Shown here: one piece after another, positions 53,950-63,766 of the stretch
Layout: the number at the start of each line of letters is the position of its first letter
How positions within the stretch are numbered: the first letter of the stretch is position 1
Notes under the pieces: model-generated
What the model was told of the DNA's origin: nothing
Seen by the model: the letters and a program-made list of their open reading frames with translations, nothing else
Databases searched by the model: none
NCBI GenBank assembly: GCA_036873755.1
Contig: JAVTVY010037217.1
Span: 1 to 64,000 of the forward strand
From: Hanleya hanleyi
Taxonomy: Eukaryota > Mollusca > Polyplacophora > Lepidopleurida > Hanleyidae
Direction of reading: 5' to 3'
DNA: 64,000 nt
Translations under genes and position numbers: made by a program

Positions 53950-54855
53950 TTAAAACGTCCCTAGCAACGGTTCCCCTTGAAGATCTTCCAGTTCATAGAC
54001 TTGCTGTTGTCGGGGTAGGCGCCGTTTAATCAGGAAGTGCTCATCGCTCCAGTTGGGCAAGTAAATTTTCTCGAACTTGCCCTTGACTTTACTGATTCGT
54101 ACCGGGTCCCCGACCTTGAACACCTTCTTCGGCGTTCGTTGCGATTGTATGGGGTACAAGACACGCCGGACTTGAGCTTCATTGCGTTGGGTGACGGTAA
54201 TGGGGGCTCTCTGTATACTCCGGTGATAGGCTCGATTGTAACCACTCACAAATTTCGGGAGAACATCGATGTACCGCCTTTTATTCTTATAGGTGAAATA
54301 TTTATACATGTGACCTTTGAATGTCCTGTTGAACCTTTTCACAACGGAAGCCTTGGTCTCGTTGTACGTATGGAAGAAGAAGACCTTCTGTTTCTTGAGA
54401 AAGACTTGGAAAGGTCTGTTGAGGAATTCCGTGCCTTCGTCGGTTTGCAAATACAAGGGTTTGCGCCCGGTCTTGAAGATGTCCTTGAAAGCCGCTATGA
54501 GATTCGCCCCCGTTTTCGTCCGGATAGGTACCACCCACGCATACTTTGACATGATATCGATGCACGTCAAGATATACCGATTTCCATCGTTGTGTTCGGC
54601 AAAGATGCTCATATCGACCAAGTCCTTTTGCCATTTGGCATCTAGTCCACCCACGATGACCTGGTTCTGTAGAAAATGGCAACGGGCAGCTCGATGTAAG
54701 GTCTAGGTGTCTTGTTGTTTGAGCCAATCTCGGACTTGGGCACGTTGTATCCCCTGGGGCTTGGTCGCTCGATAGAGAACCGACAATGTACTATAGGCAG
54801 CCGGACTGTCGGGACTGTAGTATAAGTTATCCAACACCTTTTCCCAGCGCTTCAT
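53950..54855 (-). pseudogene. Polinton retroviral-type integrase, doubly inactivated
   Basis: From ATG 54,853-54,855 the N-terminal helical segment (MKRWEKVLDNLYYSP) leads into an in-frame TAG at 54,703-54,705, 50 codons in. After the stop the frame is open to 53,950. The rve core is clear: first aspartate in DLVDMS, second in LQTDEGTEF. The position of the catalytic glutamate, in the ASVV-R-FNRT motif, holds lysine (AAA codon, 54,337-54,339). A chromodomain-like basic C-terminus follows (KVGDPVRISK). The enzyme normally joins element ends to target DNA with 6-bp staggers. With the stop and the E-to-K change this copy cannot act. Confidence 0.85.
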
Positions 54856-54894
54856 GGGGACAAAATGATATTGGACCCGGAGAGTATTGTTTAT

Positions 54895-55399
54895 TTATAA
54901 CGAGGTCGAGGTCTGATGTTCGTGTTCTACCACCGTTGTATATATCCTAGGTTGACCGAGTCTAGCCGGATAATCAATGGCATCGTCGTCTGCCTTCGCT
55001 TCATTGCTAGGTTTGGTAATTTGTTCGTTGGGTTCTGCCGCCGCTTCACTCAGGGCACGAGGCCACCCCAATTGAACAGCTGACCGCTCGTCCACAATAG
55101 GCACTACTTTCTCCAAGCCGTCCACAGATCGGGGTCTAGGGTGAAGCTTTGCGTAGGATCGTGGTAACGCCCCACAACTGCAAAGAAGGGTCCACGGTGT
55201 ACGTAGTTGTCGTTCTCGATGTGTATGAGGTTCCCATCTAGTTCACCGCTCAACACACGTTTAAATTTGGTCCAGCCATCACGGTGTAGAGTAACAGTAT
55301 TCGATACGGTCTCAGGCTAGTAGGGATTGGACGGTCTTCCACGATGGTAACTTTATCCTCATAGACATGTAACCCCACGTCAGGGGTGAGGGGAAGCAT
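54895..55399 (-). pseudogene. Unrecognised element 3 gene(s), frameshifted
   Basis: An ATG at 55,397-55,399 opens a frame that runs to 55,250. Beyond a shift near 55,275 a second frame continues to about 55,103, and a third (55,125-54,895) has an acidic, alanine-rich segment. No family was recognised. The three frames lie head to tail on the integrase strand, so one or two decayed genes are likely. Confidence 0.4.
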
Positions 55400-55413
55400 G
55401 GCTCGTAGGACTG

Positions 55414-55560
55414 GTGATATGGTTGACCCAATGACGAACGGTGAATGACACACACTCTGACTGTCCCTCGTATTTATGGTCAGGTCCCTCGGTGACATGG
55501 TTGACACAATGACGAACGGTGAATGACGCACACTGTGACTGACCCTCGTATATATCGGTT
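55414..55560. repeat. ~72-bp direct duplication
   Basis: The block ATGACGAACGGTGAATGACRCACACT, flanked by GGTGA-ATGGTTGAC, occurs twice (about 55,428 and 55,508). It lies between two genes and may duplicate a promoter region. Confidence 0.75.
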
Positions 55561-55613
55561 GCACATAGGCGCATCTGGGGAGACTCTGAAGAGCCGATCT
55601 TTTTCTGTCGTTG

Positions 55614-55918
55614 TCATTGCCACAGCGTTAGAGTCAATAGGGCAAAGACTATTATGAGGCCAACGAGCCGTCGTTGGGTCCGGCGTGAGCGCTCGTGGTC
55701 TATAGCCCGGGCATCAAGGATGGCTGTCATAGTCCAGTAGTGGTGGGTGATAGCACACCTCTCCATCGAGTCGACTCTGTCGAAGACCGCTTCTGTGAAC
55801 TCTTTCAGGATCTGGCCTCGCCCCTCGTTGTCGTCGCCAACTCCAAACATGGACCGAACCAATTAACCACGGTCGCATGCTGTAAAATGCGAGTCGCATA
55901 GATATAGGTCTCCGTCAT
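55614..55918 (-). pseudogene. Tail-anchored small protein, copy 3 (22-bp deletion)
   Basis: It is homologous to the gene at 63,767. ATG 55,916-55,918 starts the same N-terminus (YATRILQHATVVN), but 22 bases are missing near 55,858 relative to the 63.8-kb copy, which shifts the frame. The rest, in the other frame, continues (GDDNEGRGQILKEFTEAV, CAITHHYWTM) to a single C-terminal hydrophobic segment (LVGLIIVFALLTLTLW) and stop at 55,614. This is the shape of a tail-anchored membrane protein of about 110 residues. The TATA box upstream is also altered (CTGTAAAA instead of CTATAAAA). Function not recognised. Confidence 0.7.
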
Positions 55919-56040
55919 GGCTCTGCAACAGTAGGAATGGGTGTGTGAGGTCCAGAGGGACGTTTTACAGACCATGTCACACATGCGCGCCTATACGTAG
56001 CTCCACGCGGTGTAGTACTATTCTGATTGGTTAGTCCAAA

Positions 56041-56150
56041 AAGATAGCAACACCAAAAACAACAACAAAAACAAGTGTGGATATAGTTTATTAGCCCCGC
56101 CATCACAGCACATCCACGCTGGGGGAACCGCTATGGGTGTGTTTACATGC
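56041..56150 (-). terminator. Shared 3' module inside element 3 right end
   Basis: On the minus strand: TGTAAACA, hairpin (about 56,111-56,139, CACCCA...TGGATG), AATAAA (complement at 56,087-56,092), then TTG repeats (56,050-56,068). No gene is visible between it and the terminus, so a short transcript starting in the inverted repeat would end here. Confidence 0.6.
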
Positions 56151-56272
56151 GCATGTGACGGCATAGTGACGTCATTCGCGCGCACACTGAGGACCCGGAT
56201 GTACACGCACTCGGCCCAAACTATAATGCTATGGCGTGACATCCTTTTCTGCGGCCGGATAAACCTCGCCGG

Positions 56273-56645
56273 CGTGCGGCCGGATAACCCGCGCAGGCGT
56301 GCGGCCGGAAAAATCCAATGGGGAAACCCCGCAATGCTCCGCTCCAAGGTCAAGCCCGATCGAGTCACACCGGAAGTGACGTGAAACATGACGTCATCCG
56401 GATGTTGAAAAAGTCCCGGATGTTGAAGGTCAGTACATGCATTCATATCATTAGAACGATCCCATGGTCCATACATGCATTCCCCGTATAGATTAACATT
56501 GGAAGTCACTTGTTTGACAAGTGACTACTTTCTGTCCGCGGAAGCTTTTTTGACCGCATCAGTGCCAAACCGCATCACCGCGGAGGAATTCGAGGTAAAA
56601 GTCCACCTGACCTGGTGGAGCCACCTGTCGGAACTATAGTGCACT
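56273..56645 (-). repeat. Element 3 right terminal inverted repeat
   Basis: Reverse complement of 43,008-43,378. It contains the CCGGATAACCCGCGC blocks and ACACCGGAAGTGACGTGA, the CRE/ETS pair in diverged form. Confidence 0.8.
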
Positions 56646-56854
56646 TGATCTCTTGCTGGTAAAATTGAAAATATGGGAATGAAGTTCTTATTTGAGCGCA
56701 ATCTTTGTAAATCAGATAGGAGGCAATAAATAAAGAAAACAATCTAACGATGACGAGTTCGTTCACAATTTTTCACAATATTTTTGTGCACCGCCCATCC
56801 TTATTTCTCCACGACGACCACCTGTTTATGCCAGAGAAGACATGCTGTGGCGTG

Positions 56855-57855
56855 GCGTGGTTGAACCTTCAGACGGACAGTTGTCAGTCCCAGGTTTTCT
56901 AGTTAAGAAGAAGGGCGGTAAATTCCGCTTCTGTGCTTTCCCGAGGATTGATGACCGCCTTGACACACTGAACAGGGTGCAGTAGTGGGCACCCCTTGAC
57001 TTGATGTCCGGCTAGTGGCAAGTTGAACTGACGCCCGATGACCGTTGCATGTCTGTGTTTGCGAAACGGATGAGACTGTTCCAGTTTCGTGTTATGCCCT
57101 TCGGACTCCGCAATGCGCCGGGTACCTTCGAGCGGCTAATAGACACAGTGCAGGCTGGCAGGCTGATGTGATCGTATTTGGGCGGACCTTTCGGGAGATG
57201 ATCGGGAACCTGGAGATGGTGATGCTGAAATTGAAGCCGTCTAAATGTGTCATCGGGACCAGAAAGGTAGCCTGCCTGGCAAACATGGTGTCTGATGATG
57301 GAATCGAGATAGACCCTGCGAAGGTTGAAGTAGTTCTGGAATGGCCAGTTCCCATCTCGCAGAGATTCATACGACTCTGTAGGTTTGTGCAGCATTTTGC
57401 GACCATAGCCGCGCCACTACATCAACTTACACAGAAAGAGAAGAGTTTCGAGTGAACCACTAAATGCCAGACTGAAGCAGAAGGTTACAACCGCTACGAT
57501 CTTAGCCATGCCAGACTTTAAAGAGCCGTTCATCTTGGACACTGACGCCAGTGGATGGGGGATCGGCGTCGCACTCTCCCTAAACGGACAAGAGAAATGG
57601 TGGCCTACGGCATCAGAGTTCTACTGAAGGCAGAAAAGGCTTACTGCGTGACCAGACGGGAGCTGCTCGCTGTCGTTCACTTTGTGAAATCCTTTCATCA
57701 CTACTTGTATGAGCGAAAATTCCTGCTGAGAACAGACCACGGATCCCTGCGGTGGCATATTGTAGCGATCACGCAGTCGCTAAGCTCAAGTGAATTCCAG
57801 TTACGACAGATCTATTTCAGGCAATCAACAGATGAAAACCTAGGGTTGTCAAACG
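56855..57855 (+). pseudogene. Ty3/gypsy pol fragment: reverse transcriptase-RNase H
   Basis: Broken plus-strand remnant. Reverse transcriptase pieces: VPGFLVKKKGGKFRFC, then a jump to PRIDDRLDTL, LMSG, MRLFQFRVMPFGLRNAPGTFERL. The segment holding the catalytic YxDD is deleted (sequence passes straight to DVIVFG), followed by LKLKPSKCVIG and the thumb. RNase H: ILDTDASGWGIG, RRELLAVVHF, LRTDHGSLRW. Several stops and shifts interrupt it. It breaks off near 57,855 and resumes in part at 60,325. Ancestral role: copying retrotransposon RNA into DNA; dead here. Confidence 0.8.
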
Positions 57856-60324
57856 GATTGATCAGCTTGGATAAACAACACACCCTATGCTGTTATATGT
57901 TGACCCTGCACCCATGAAGATCAGGAAACACAAACAAGAAGAAACTGAAACAAGATCATAATTTCGGTGTAACAAATAAAATCTTTTATTCACTGTTGAA
58001 TATCGGTAAGGCTGGAGTAGCAATCACAGTTGTATTCGTCAGGTACCTTATGTAATTAAAGTACGGCAATTCTCTTAACTGCTTCGACTAGTGTGTCTAT
58101 TAATTGTTTCCTAATAACCCACTGCTAGTCGGTTCTGAAGGTGAACTGAGTGCATAAGCGTAAGATTAACCGTATATTTCCTCAGATGCCTCTGTAGTAA
58201 CAACAGGGGTGGCTGCAGTTGAATACTGTCAACATCCACACATTGCCTCCGTGGGGTACCTAACTGGGACCAGCAATTAGGGGCTGTAGTTGAATACTGT
58301 CAACATCTGTACATTGCCTCCGTGGGGTACCTAACTGGGACCATTAGTGTGGGCTGAGGTTGAATACTGTCAACATCTGTACATTGCCTCCGTGGGGTAC
58401 CTAACTGGGACCATTAGTGTGGGCTGCAGTTGAATACTGTTGTAAGACCCAAGGAAGTCATGGGGTTGCTCACTCAAACCTATAGGGACAGCTGCAGTTG
58501 AATACTGTTAGACCCAATGAGTTCATGGGGTTGACCACTTGAATCTAATATAGGCCGCTGCAGTTGAATACTGTTAGACCCAATGAGTTCATGGGGTTGA
58601 CCACTTGAATCTAATATAGGCCACTGTAGTTGAATACTGTTAGACCCAATGAGTTCATGGGGTTGACCACTTGAATCTAATATAGGCCGCTGCAGTTGAA
58701 TACTGTTAGACCCAATGAGTTCATGGGGTTGACCACTTGAATCCTATATAGGCCACTGTAGTTGAATACTGTTAGACCCAATGAGTTCATGGGGTTGACC
58801 ACTGATACATACACAGTATCTAAAACATCAGGTACCCAATGAATTCAATGGGTGCAAGAATAATTTTAGCTGTATACAACTTTCAATACTTCAGAATGCT
58901 GTCAAATTGTTGTCTAGCTTCACTTGATGAGGAACTATATGAGAAATGTCTATGTAGTCCATTAATCTGACAGTAACCCCATGATTTCGTTGGATATAAA
59001 TATCCTGGCTCGTACAGGGAGTCAAAGCAGAGTTATGGATTCAGGGACATTTAACATTTAAATTGGTTCTGCAGTTATCTGTAAATAAATATGAAGTGTT
59101 GCCATACCTCAGGTTTCTGTGGCAGCTCTGTGAAAGAAGTTTTGGGTCTGTAAGAGGTCTGGAGAGAAAGGTGTGAACTCGGGCAAATATATGGACCAAG
59201 TCCCAGAATAACACAAATCTCCCGCTTTTATACACTTCAGTTCACAGCCTCGAACCCAAAATGTCGAAGACCAGAAAAACGTTATATCGCTGAAACTATT
59301 CGGAGAATTTGTAGAATTATCACTTACTGGAAACAGATAATAAATATAGTTTACACAGTGATCTATTTATCAAAGATAAGCTTTACCTTTATCACAAATG
59401 AGAAATACAACCTAACTGGCTTGAGAGTATTTCATGAATCAAACATGGCTGACTTCGTCTGATGCAGAGTAAAATACTCAGCTGTTTTGAGTGATAACTA
59501 CCGAAATACATCAAACCACAACTTGTCATGCGATGGGTGATCAAGGTAATTCATTACTTTAGCTTCGTTGTGTGAATTAATCCGCGTAACTTTGTTAATT
59601 AATGATTTAAAGTTCAAAAACCATGGCCATGTGGCACAAACGAAGTATCTCATTACAACAACAACATACAAACACAGACTCCAGACAGACTGCGAATATG
59701 CTCGAAATAGCTGTTATCACTGAGAATTATCTGTAATGAACTACAAATGACAAAACTGCAGTTATAGAACACAAAAGCGAGATACCTATAGAACAATAAG
59801 TTATAACCAAAATAAAAAAAATACAAATGTAACCACAGTAATTTGATGCTCGTTTCACCATGAAGTTCAGGGAACCAGAAGGACAGCTTGCCCGATGGAT
59901 TCCAGCCGTATCAAATTACGAGTTTGATACTGAATTACAACACATATAAGGGAAGTGGGAAGAGGTGCCGACATACTGACAGTCACATGACTTCACAGTA
60001 TAGTTTTCTGGTTAACTTATTCTAAAGCACATACCAAAAATCTAACGATTCGTGATATGTGTTGTATCTCAGGTACGCTTTTATTGTACCTGTTCATGTG
60101 GCAACTTGGATGATATGACCACACGGCCCCTAGCACCGGCATAAGCGGTATTAGATACAAATCTAGAGAGCTATGATGGAAATGCTCTGACAACTCGTAT
60201 ATTGGTAATTGGTGAGCTGTGTCGCTGTGACAACTCGTACACCGACCTGGCCAAAAGCATCTTAATGCAGGCGTACTGACTCGACACCCCTACCAACAAT
60301 GTCGGTGCTCTCTAGAGACAGAGA
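57856..60324. other. Insertion splitting gypsy pol; no gene
   Basis: About 2.4 kb separates the RNase H part from the integrase-side remnant. Apart from the minisatellite below, it is AT-rich with no coding frame. AATAAA and TTTATTC occur near 57,975-57,995. Confidence 0.5.
58213..58815. repeat. Two related minisatellites (~68 bp and ~63 bp units)
   Basis: About four units of GTTGAATACTGTCAACATC + GGGGTACCTAACTGGGACC (58,213-58,440) are followed by about five units of GTTGAATACTGTTAGACCC + TGAGTTCATGGGGTTGACC (58,485-58,815). Both share GTTGAATACTGT. Confidence 0.85.
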
Positions 60325-60540
60325 AAGATTGGGTGGCGGCCAGCAGAGCTGTATTGCGGACACTCCCGAGCGAGAAATTTGCAGCGGCCCAGGCAGGAGA
60401 CCCTGACTTGCATCCAGTGATTGAGTTAGTAACAGCTGGAGGCAGACCACGATGGCACTATATTTGCCAGTACAGTATTGTCACCAAAGATTCCCAACGC
60501 TTGCCTACAAACTTGATCGGAACTTGGACATCTTTGATGC
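60325..60540 (+). pseudogene. Ty3/gypsy pol fragment: segment before integrase
   Basis: A frame with EKFAAAQAGDPDLHPVIELVTAGGRPRW-like spacing (AQAGDPDLHPV and GGRPRW are the recognisable parts), typical of the region between RNase H and integrase in gypsy elements. No integrase core follows. Confidence 0.55.
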
Positions 60541-61161
60541 CCCTGTGAAGGTCAGGCAGCAAAAAGGCTGCATGTTTCCATAATCAGATATACAACGTTT
60601 GCCTGCAAACCTGATTGGAAGTTGGGCTCCTGTGAAGATCTAACAGCAGAAAGGCCACGTATTTTCTGATTTAGCATTAGAAGCAGTGTCAACACAAGTC
60701 GTGTTACCGCTAGCTGTAAAATAGTTGGGCTGGTATATCGCCCGAGAAGAGGTGTACGACTGACACTAAATTAAAGCCAGGTCCCCAACATATTTAGTAT
60801 AACGTTCCCTAAAACATGATAGATCAACGACAGTGCTAGGGCAGCGCCAGGCAGTTCCCGGACAGCATGGCGACAGTATTGGGGCAGCGACATAGAGGGC
60901 CGAGACAGTGTCAAGACAGCGCCGGGGCAGTGCCAGAGTAGGACACTATACCTTTTATATTTGTCTCAGTCTTCTTTACAGGTTGTCATCTCCCCTGGCC
61001 CCTGATCTCCACTGGTGGCGGGGATTCCTTCAGTGATAGCCAGGACCAGTGAAGGGTCGATCCCAGTACTTGTAAATAATCGATTTTGTGATCTAACCTC
61101 GCTACGGCACACGTTACATGTCTCTTACACGTGCCGACATCACATGCCGATATCAGAGGTC
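60541..61161. other. No gene; CAGCGCC/GACAGT-rich stretch
   Basis: About 60,830-60,935 has repeated GGCAGCG/GACAGCGCC phrases. Nothing else was recognised up to the start of element D. Confidence 0.45.
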
Positions 61162-61760
61162 AGTAGTATATAGGGAGCGGGAAGAGTCACATTGACCTTT
61201 GACCTCAGAAATTTGCATATCACGTGACAGAGGTCAAAGGTCAATGAGTGCACTTGACCTATATCCTTTCATCTTGTCTTTGACCTTGGATCATGTTTAG
61301 ACATGCTAGGGTTTTTTCCATCACGTGCGGTATGACGTCACTTCCGGTCTGTGTGAATGGGGCGTGTGAACCTGATAGGACATGTACTGACCTGTCTGTG
61401 GGGTTTTTCCCTACAATGTCGTTCACTTTCGTGTGTTTTCGGTGCGAAGGGTACGTTCGGTGATAGTATATAGGAGACGGGAAGAGTCACATTAACCTTT
61501 CACCTCAGAAATTTGCATATCACGTGACAGGGGTCAAAGGTCAATCAGTGCACTTGACCTGTATCCTTTCATCTTGTCTTTGACCTTGGATCATGTTTAG
61601 ACATGTTAGGAGTTTGCCCATCACATGCGGTATGACGTCACTTCCGGTCTGTGTGAATGGGGCGTGTGAACCTGATAGGACCTGTCTGTGGGGTTTTTCC
61701 CTACAATGTCGTTCACTTTCGTGTGTTTTCGGTGCGAAGGGTACGTTCGGTGAGATGGGA
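61162..61760. repeat. ~299-bp tandem duplication of the element D terminus
   Basis: AGTATATAGG and the following ATTTGCATATCACGTGACA, GTCAAAGGTCAAT and TGACGTCACTTCCGGTCTG blocks occur in both copies at the same spacing. So the element carries two head-to-tail copies of its own end. Confidence 0.85.
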
Positions 61761-62179
61761 ACTTGATAGGCCATGTACTGTCTGTACTTCTCGCCAGAAT
61801 TTCACTGTCGTCTGCTTGTCACGTGCCGAACACCTGGCTCCCCGAATTGCAACAATGTTGCACGTTCGCAAGATGATAGGCCATGTACTGTCTGTGGGGG
61901 TTTTCCCGCCAGAATTTCGCTGTCGTCTGCTTGGGGTTGTCACGTGCCGAACACCTGGCTCCCTGAATTGCAACATTGTTGCACAAGGATTGCCCTATAT
62001 CCGGGTCCTATACCATTGATGGGATGCGTATACTGTATTTGGGGAATCACGGGGAGATCAGGTGATAGTTCAAGGTCATTTTGAATGATAAGAATGCGTG
62101 TACTGACCTGTTCATCTGTGGTTTACATCTGGGGACTTATATCCGGGTCCTTTAGCTGTGTGTTACGGGTTTACACGGG

Positions 62180-62320
62180 AACAGTCGGGTAGTTATGGAG
62201 GAAGACCCGGAGGTGACCGAAGATGTCACGGAGGTTACCGAAGAGGTCACGGAGGTCACCGAAGAGACACGGAGGTGGCCGAAGATGTCACGGAGTTTAC
62301 CGAAGAGACACGGTGGGTGT
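62180..62320. repeat. GGTCACCGAAGA-type short repeats
   Basis: About eight 15-20-bp phrases such as GTCACGGAGGT and ACCGAAGAG. The open frame across them encodes glycine/arginine repeats and is not credible. A related inverted phrase (CTTCGGTGACCTCCGTGTC) is at about 47,325-47,390. Confidence 0.65.
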
Positions 62321-62339
62321 ATGTAAAATTAGGATTTGT

Positions 62340-62545
62340 CCCGAAAATATAAAAAGCGGAACACGGACTTTATCCCTAAACTAGGGGAAAACACCTATCA
62401 ACCCTATCCAAAAGGGGTCATATCGGTCCCCGGGCTTATCGGGGCCTGGGCGCATGTAAAAGTTTCTCCAGAAAAAATATAAAAAACGGAACACGGACTT
62501 TACCCCTAAACTAGGGGAAACCCCCTATCAAGGGCGTATATTGAC
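62340..62545. repeat. GGAACACGGAC units (element D)
   Basis: Two units at about 62,355 and 62,488, each with AACTAGGGGAAA and CTATCAA. Shared with 28.6, 40.4, 41.8 and 47.6-48.0 kb. Confidence 0.8.
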
Positions 62546-63239
62546 TCCCATTGACCTTTTACCTCCAGTATAGAGTGCGTATATTCACTACCAATGACCT
62601 TTGACCTAAAAAATTTGCATATCGTGACCTTTGACAGCCAGTCAGAAGCGACTATTTTGACCTCGTCTGACTGCATGTACTGACTTGGTTCTGGGGGTTT
62701 TCCATCATGGGGAGTGCGCAGGTGTATGACGTCACTTCCGGTCTGCGTGAATCGGGCGTAACCTGGGACTATGGAATGCATGTACTGACTTGTATTTGGG
62801 GAATCACGGAGAGGTCACGTGATAGTTCAAGGTGATTTGAATGATAGGAATGCTTGTACTGACCTGTTCATTCATCCGGGGACTTGTTTACATCCGGGTC
62901 ATTCATTGTGGTGGGTCTGCGCAAGTGTGTGACGTCACTTCCGGTTTCACTAAAACTACCTCCGAATACAGAAGAGTTCCAATTTTTACTTAGACGTAGG
63001 GTCCGTGTTTTTCCCGGCCCGGCCCGCCCCGCCACGCCCCGGCCGCAGCGCGCGCGCGCGCGGGTTATCCGGAGGTGGGCGGCATCACCGGAAGTGCGCG
63101 GCATCACGCGCGGATGAATGTCGGGTCAAAAGGTCAAAGGTCACATCCAGGTCAAAAGGTCTCCCTTTGCGACATCGATATACAGAGCTTGGACCCAAAA
63201 AGGGGATTGTAAATTAACCTGAGAAGGATGGGCAATTCC

Positions 63240-63406
63240 ATTTGAACCAATCAGCGGTCGATAAAAAGAGCCAATGAGCGATCGATAAAAGAACCAATGG
63301 ACGGGTACTAGAATTTCGCTCACGTCTGCGCCTACATCCAGGTACTAGAAGGCTTTCGCCTACGCCCGCGCCTACATCCGGGTACTTCTATGTAGGTGTA
63401 TAAAAG
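63240..63406 (+). promoter_or_regulatory. CCAAT boxes and TATA box, first promoter of element D
   Basis: CCAATCAGCGGTCGATAAAA, CCAATGAGCGATCGATAAAA and CCAATGG occur in sequence (63,247-63,300). A ~40-bp direct repeat (CTACATCCRGGTACT) and TATAAAAG at 63,399-63,406 follow. The expected start site, about 30 bases on, lies near GCATTGCTGCATTC. Confidence 0.65.
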
Positions 63407-63550
63407 TGGGAATGTTTAGGGCATTGCTGCATTCATTGCCCTGCTGATCGGAGCTACCTGACCAGCCTGCCTGACCAGCCTGAGCCTATCTGACGAGAGG
63501 AGCTACTTGCCTGACCCTCACCAGCCTGAGCCTGCCTCACCGGAGCTATA

Positions 63551-63604
63551 CCATGAGACGTGGAGAAGATTTTCCGGGGGATTCAGGAGCGCCTCCGGCG
63601 CTGT
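63551..63604 (+). CDS. Very short ORF in a leader transcript (17 codons)
   Basis: ATG at 63,551 opens MRRGEDFPGDSGAPPAL and stops at 63,604. It is preceded by about 120 bp of GCCTGACCAGCC-type repeats downstream of the TATA box, and is followed at once by a TTG-repeat tract like those seen after polyadenylation signals, though no AATAAA is visible. A short transcript is plausible; a functional peptide is weakly supported. Confidence 0.25.
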
Positions 63605-63713
63605 AATCTTTGTTGTTGTTGTTGCTCTCTTTTTTGGACTAATCCATCAGAATAGTACGTATCACGGACTACACCCGTAGAGCTACGTCTAGGCGCGCAT
63701 GTGTGACATGGTC

Positions 63714-63720
63714 TATAAAA
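63714..63720 (+). promoter_or_regulatory. TATA box of the tail-anchored-protein gene
   Basis: TATAAAA in GGTCTATAAAACACG, 47 bases before the ATG. The flanking GTGTGACATGGTCT is conserved upstream of the copy at 55.9 kb, where the box itself has changed to TGTAAAA. Confidence 0.6.
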
Positions 63721-63766
63721 CACGTCTCTCTGGATCCCACACCTCCATTCCTACGGTTTCAGAGCC

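Larger units (their letters stand above)
43008..56645 (-). mobile_element. Element 3: composite Polinton region bounded by ~370-bp inverted repeats
   Basis: 43,008-43,378 and 56,273-56,645 are inverted repeats starting AGTGCAATATAG and AGTGCACTATAG. Both include a TTCCGACAGGTGG block, AAGCTTCCGCGGACAGAAAG, TGACGTCACTTCCGG-like sites and CGCGGGTTATCCGGCC. Between them lie two late-gene cassettes (B and C), an integrase remnant, a small membrane-protein gene and three later insertions. The flanking hexamers differ (AGGTCG and TGATCT), so it is not a clean single insertion. Two elements joined by deletion or recombination would explain the doubled cassette. Confidence 0.65.
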
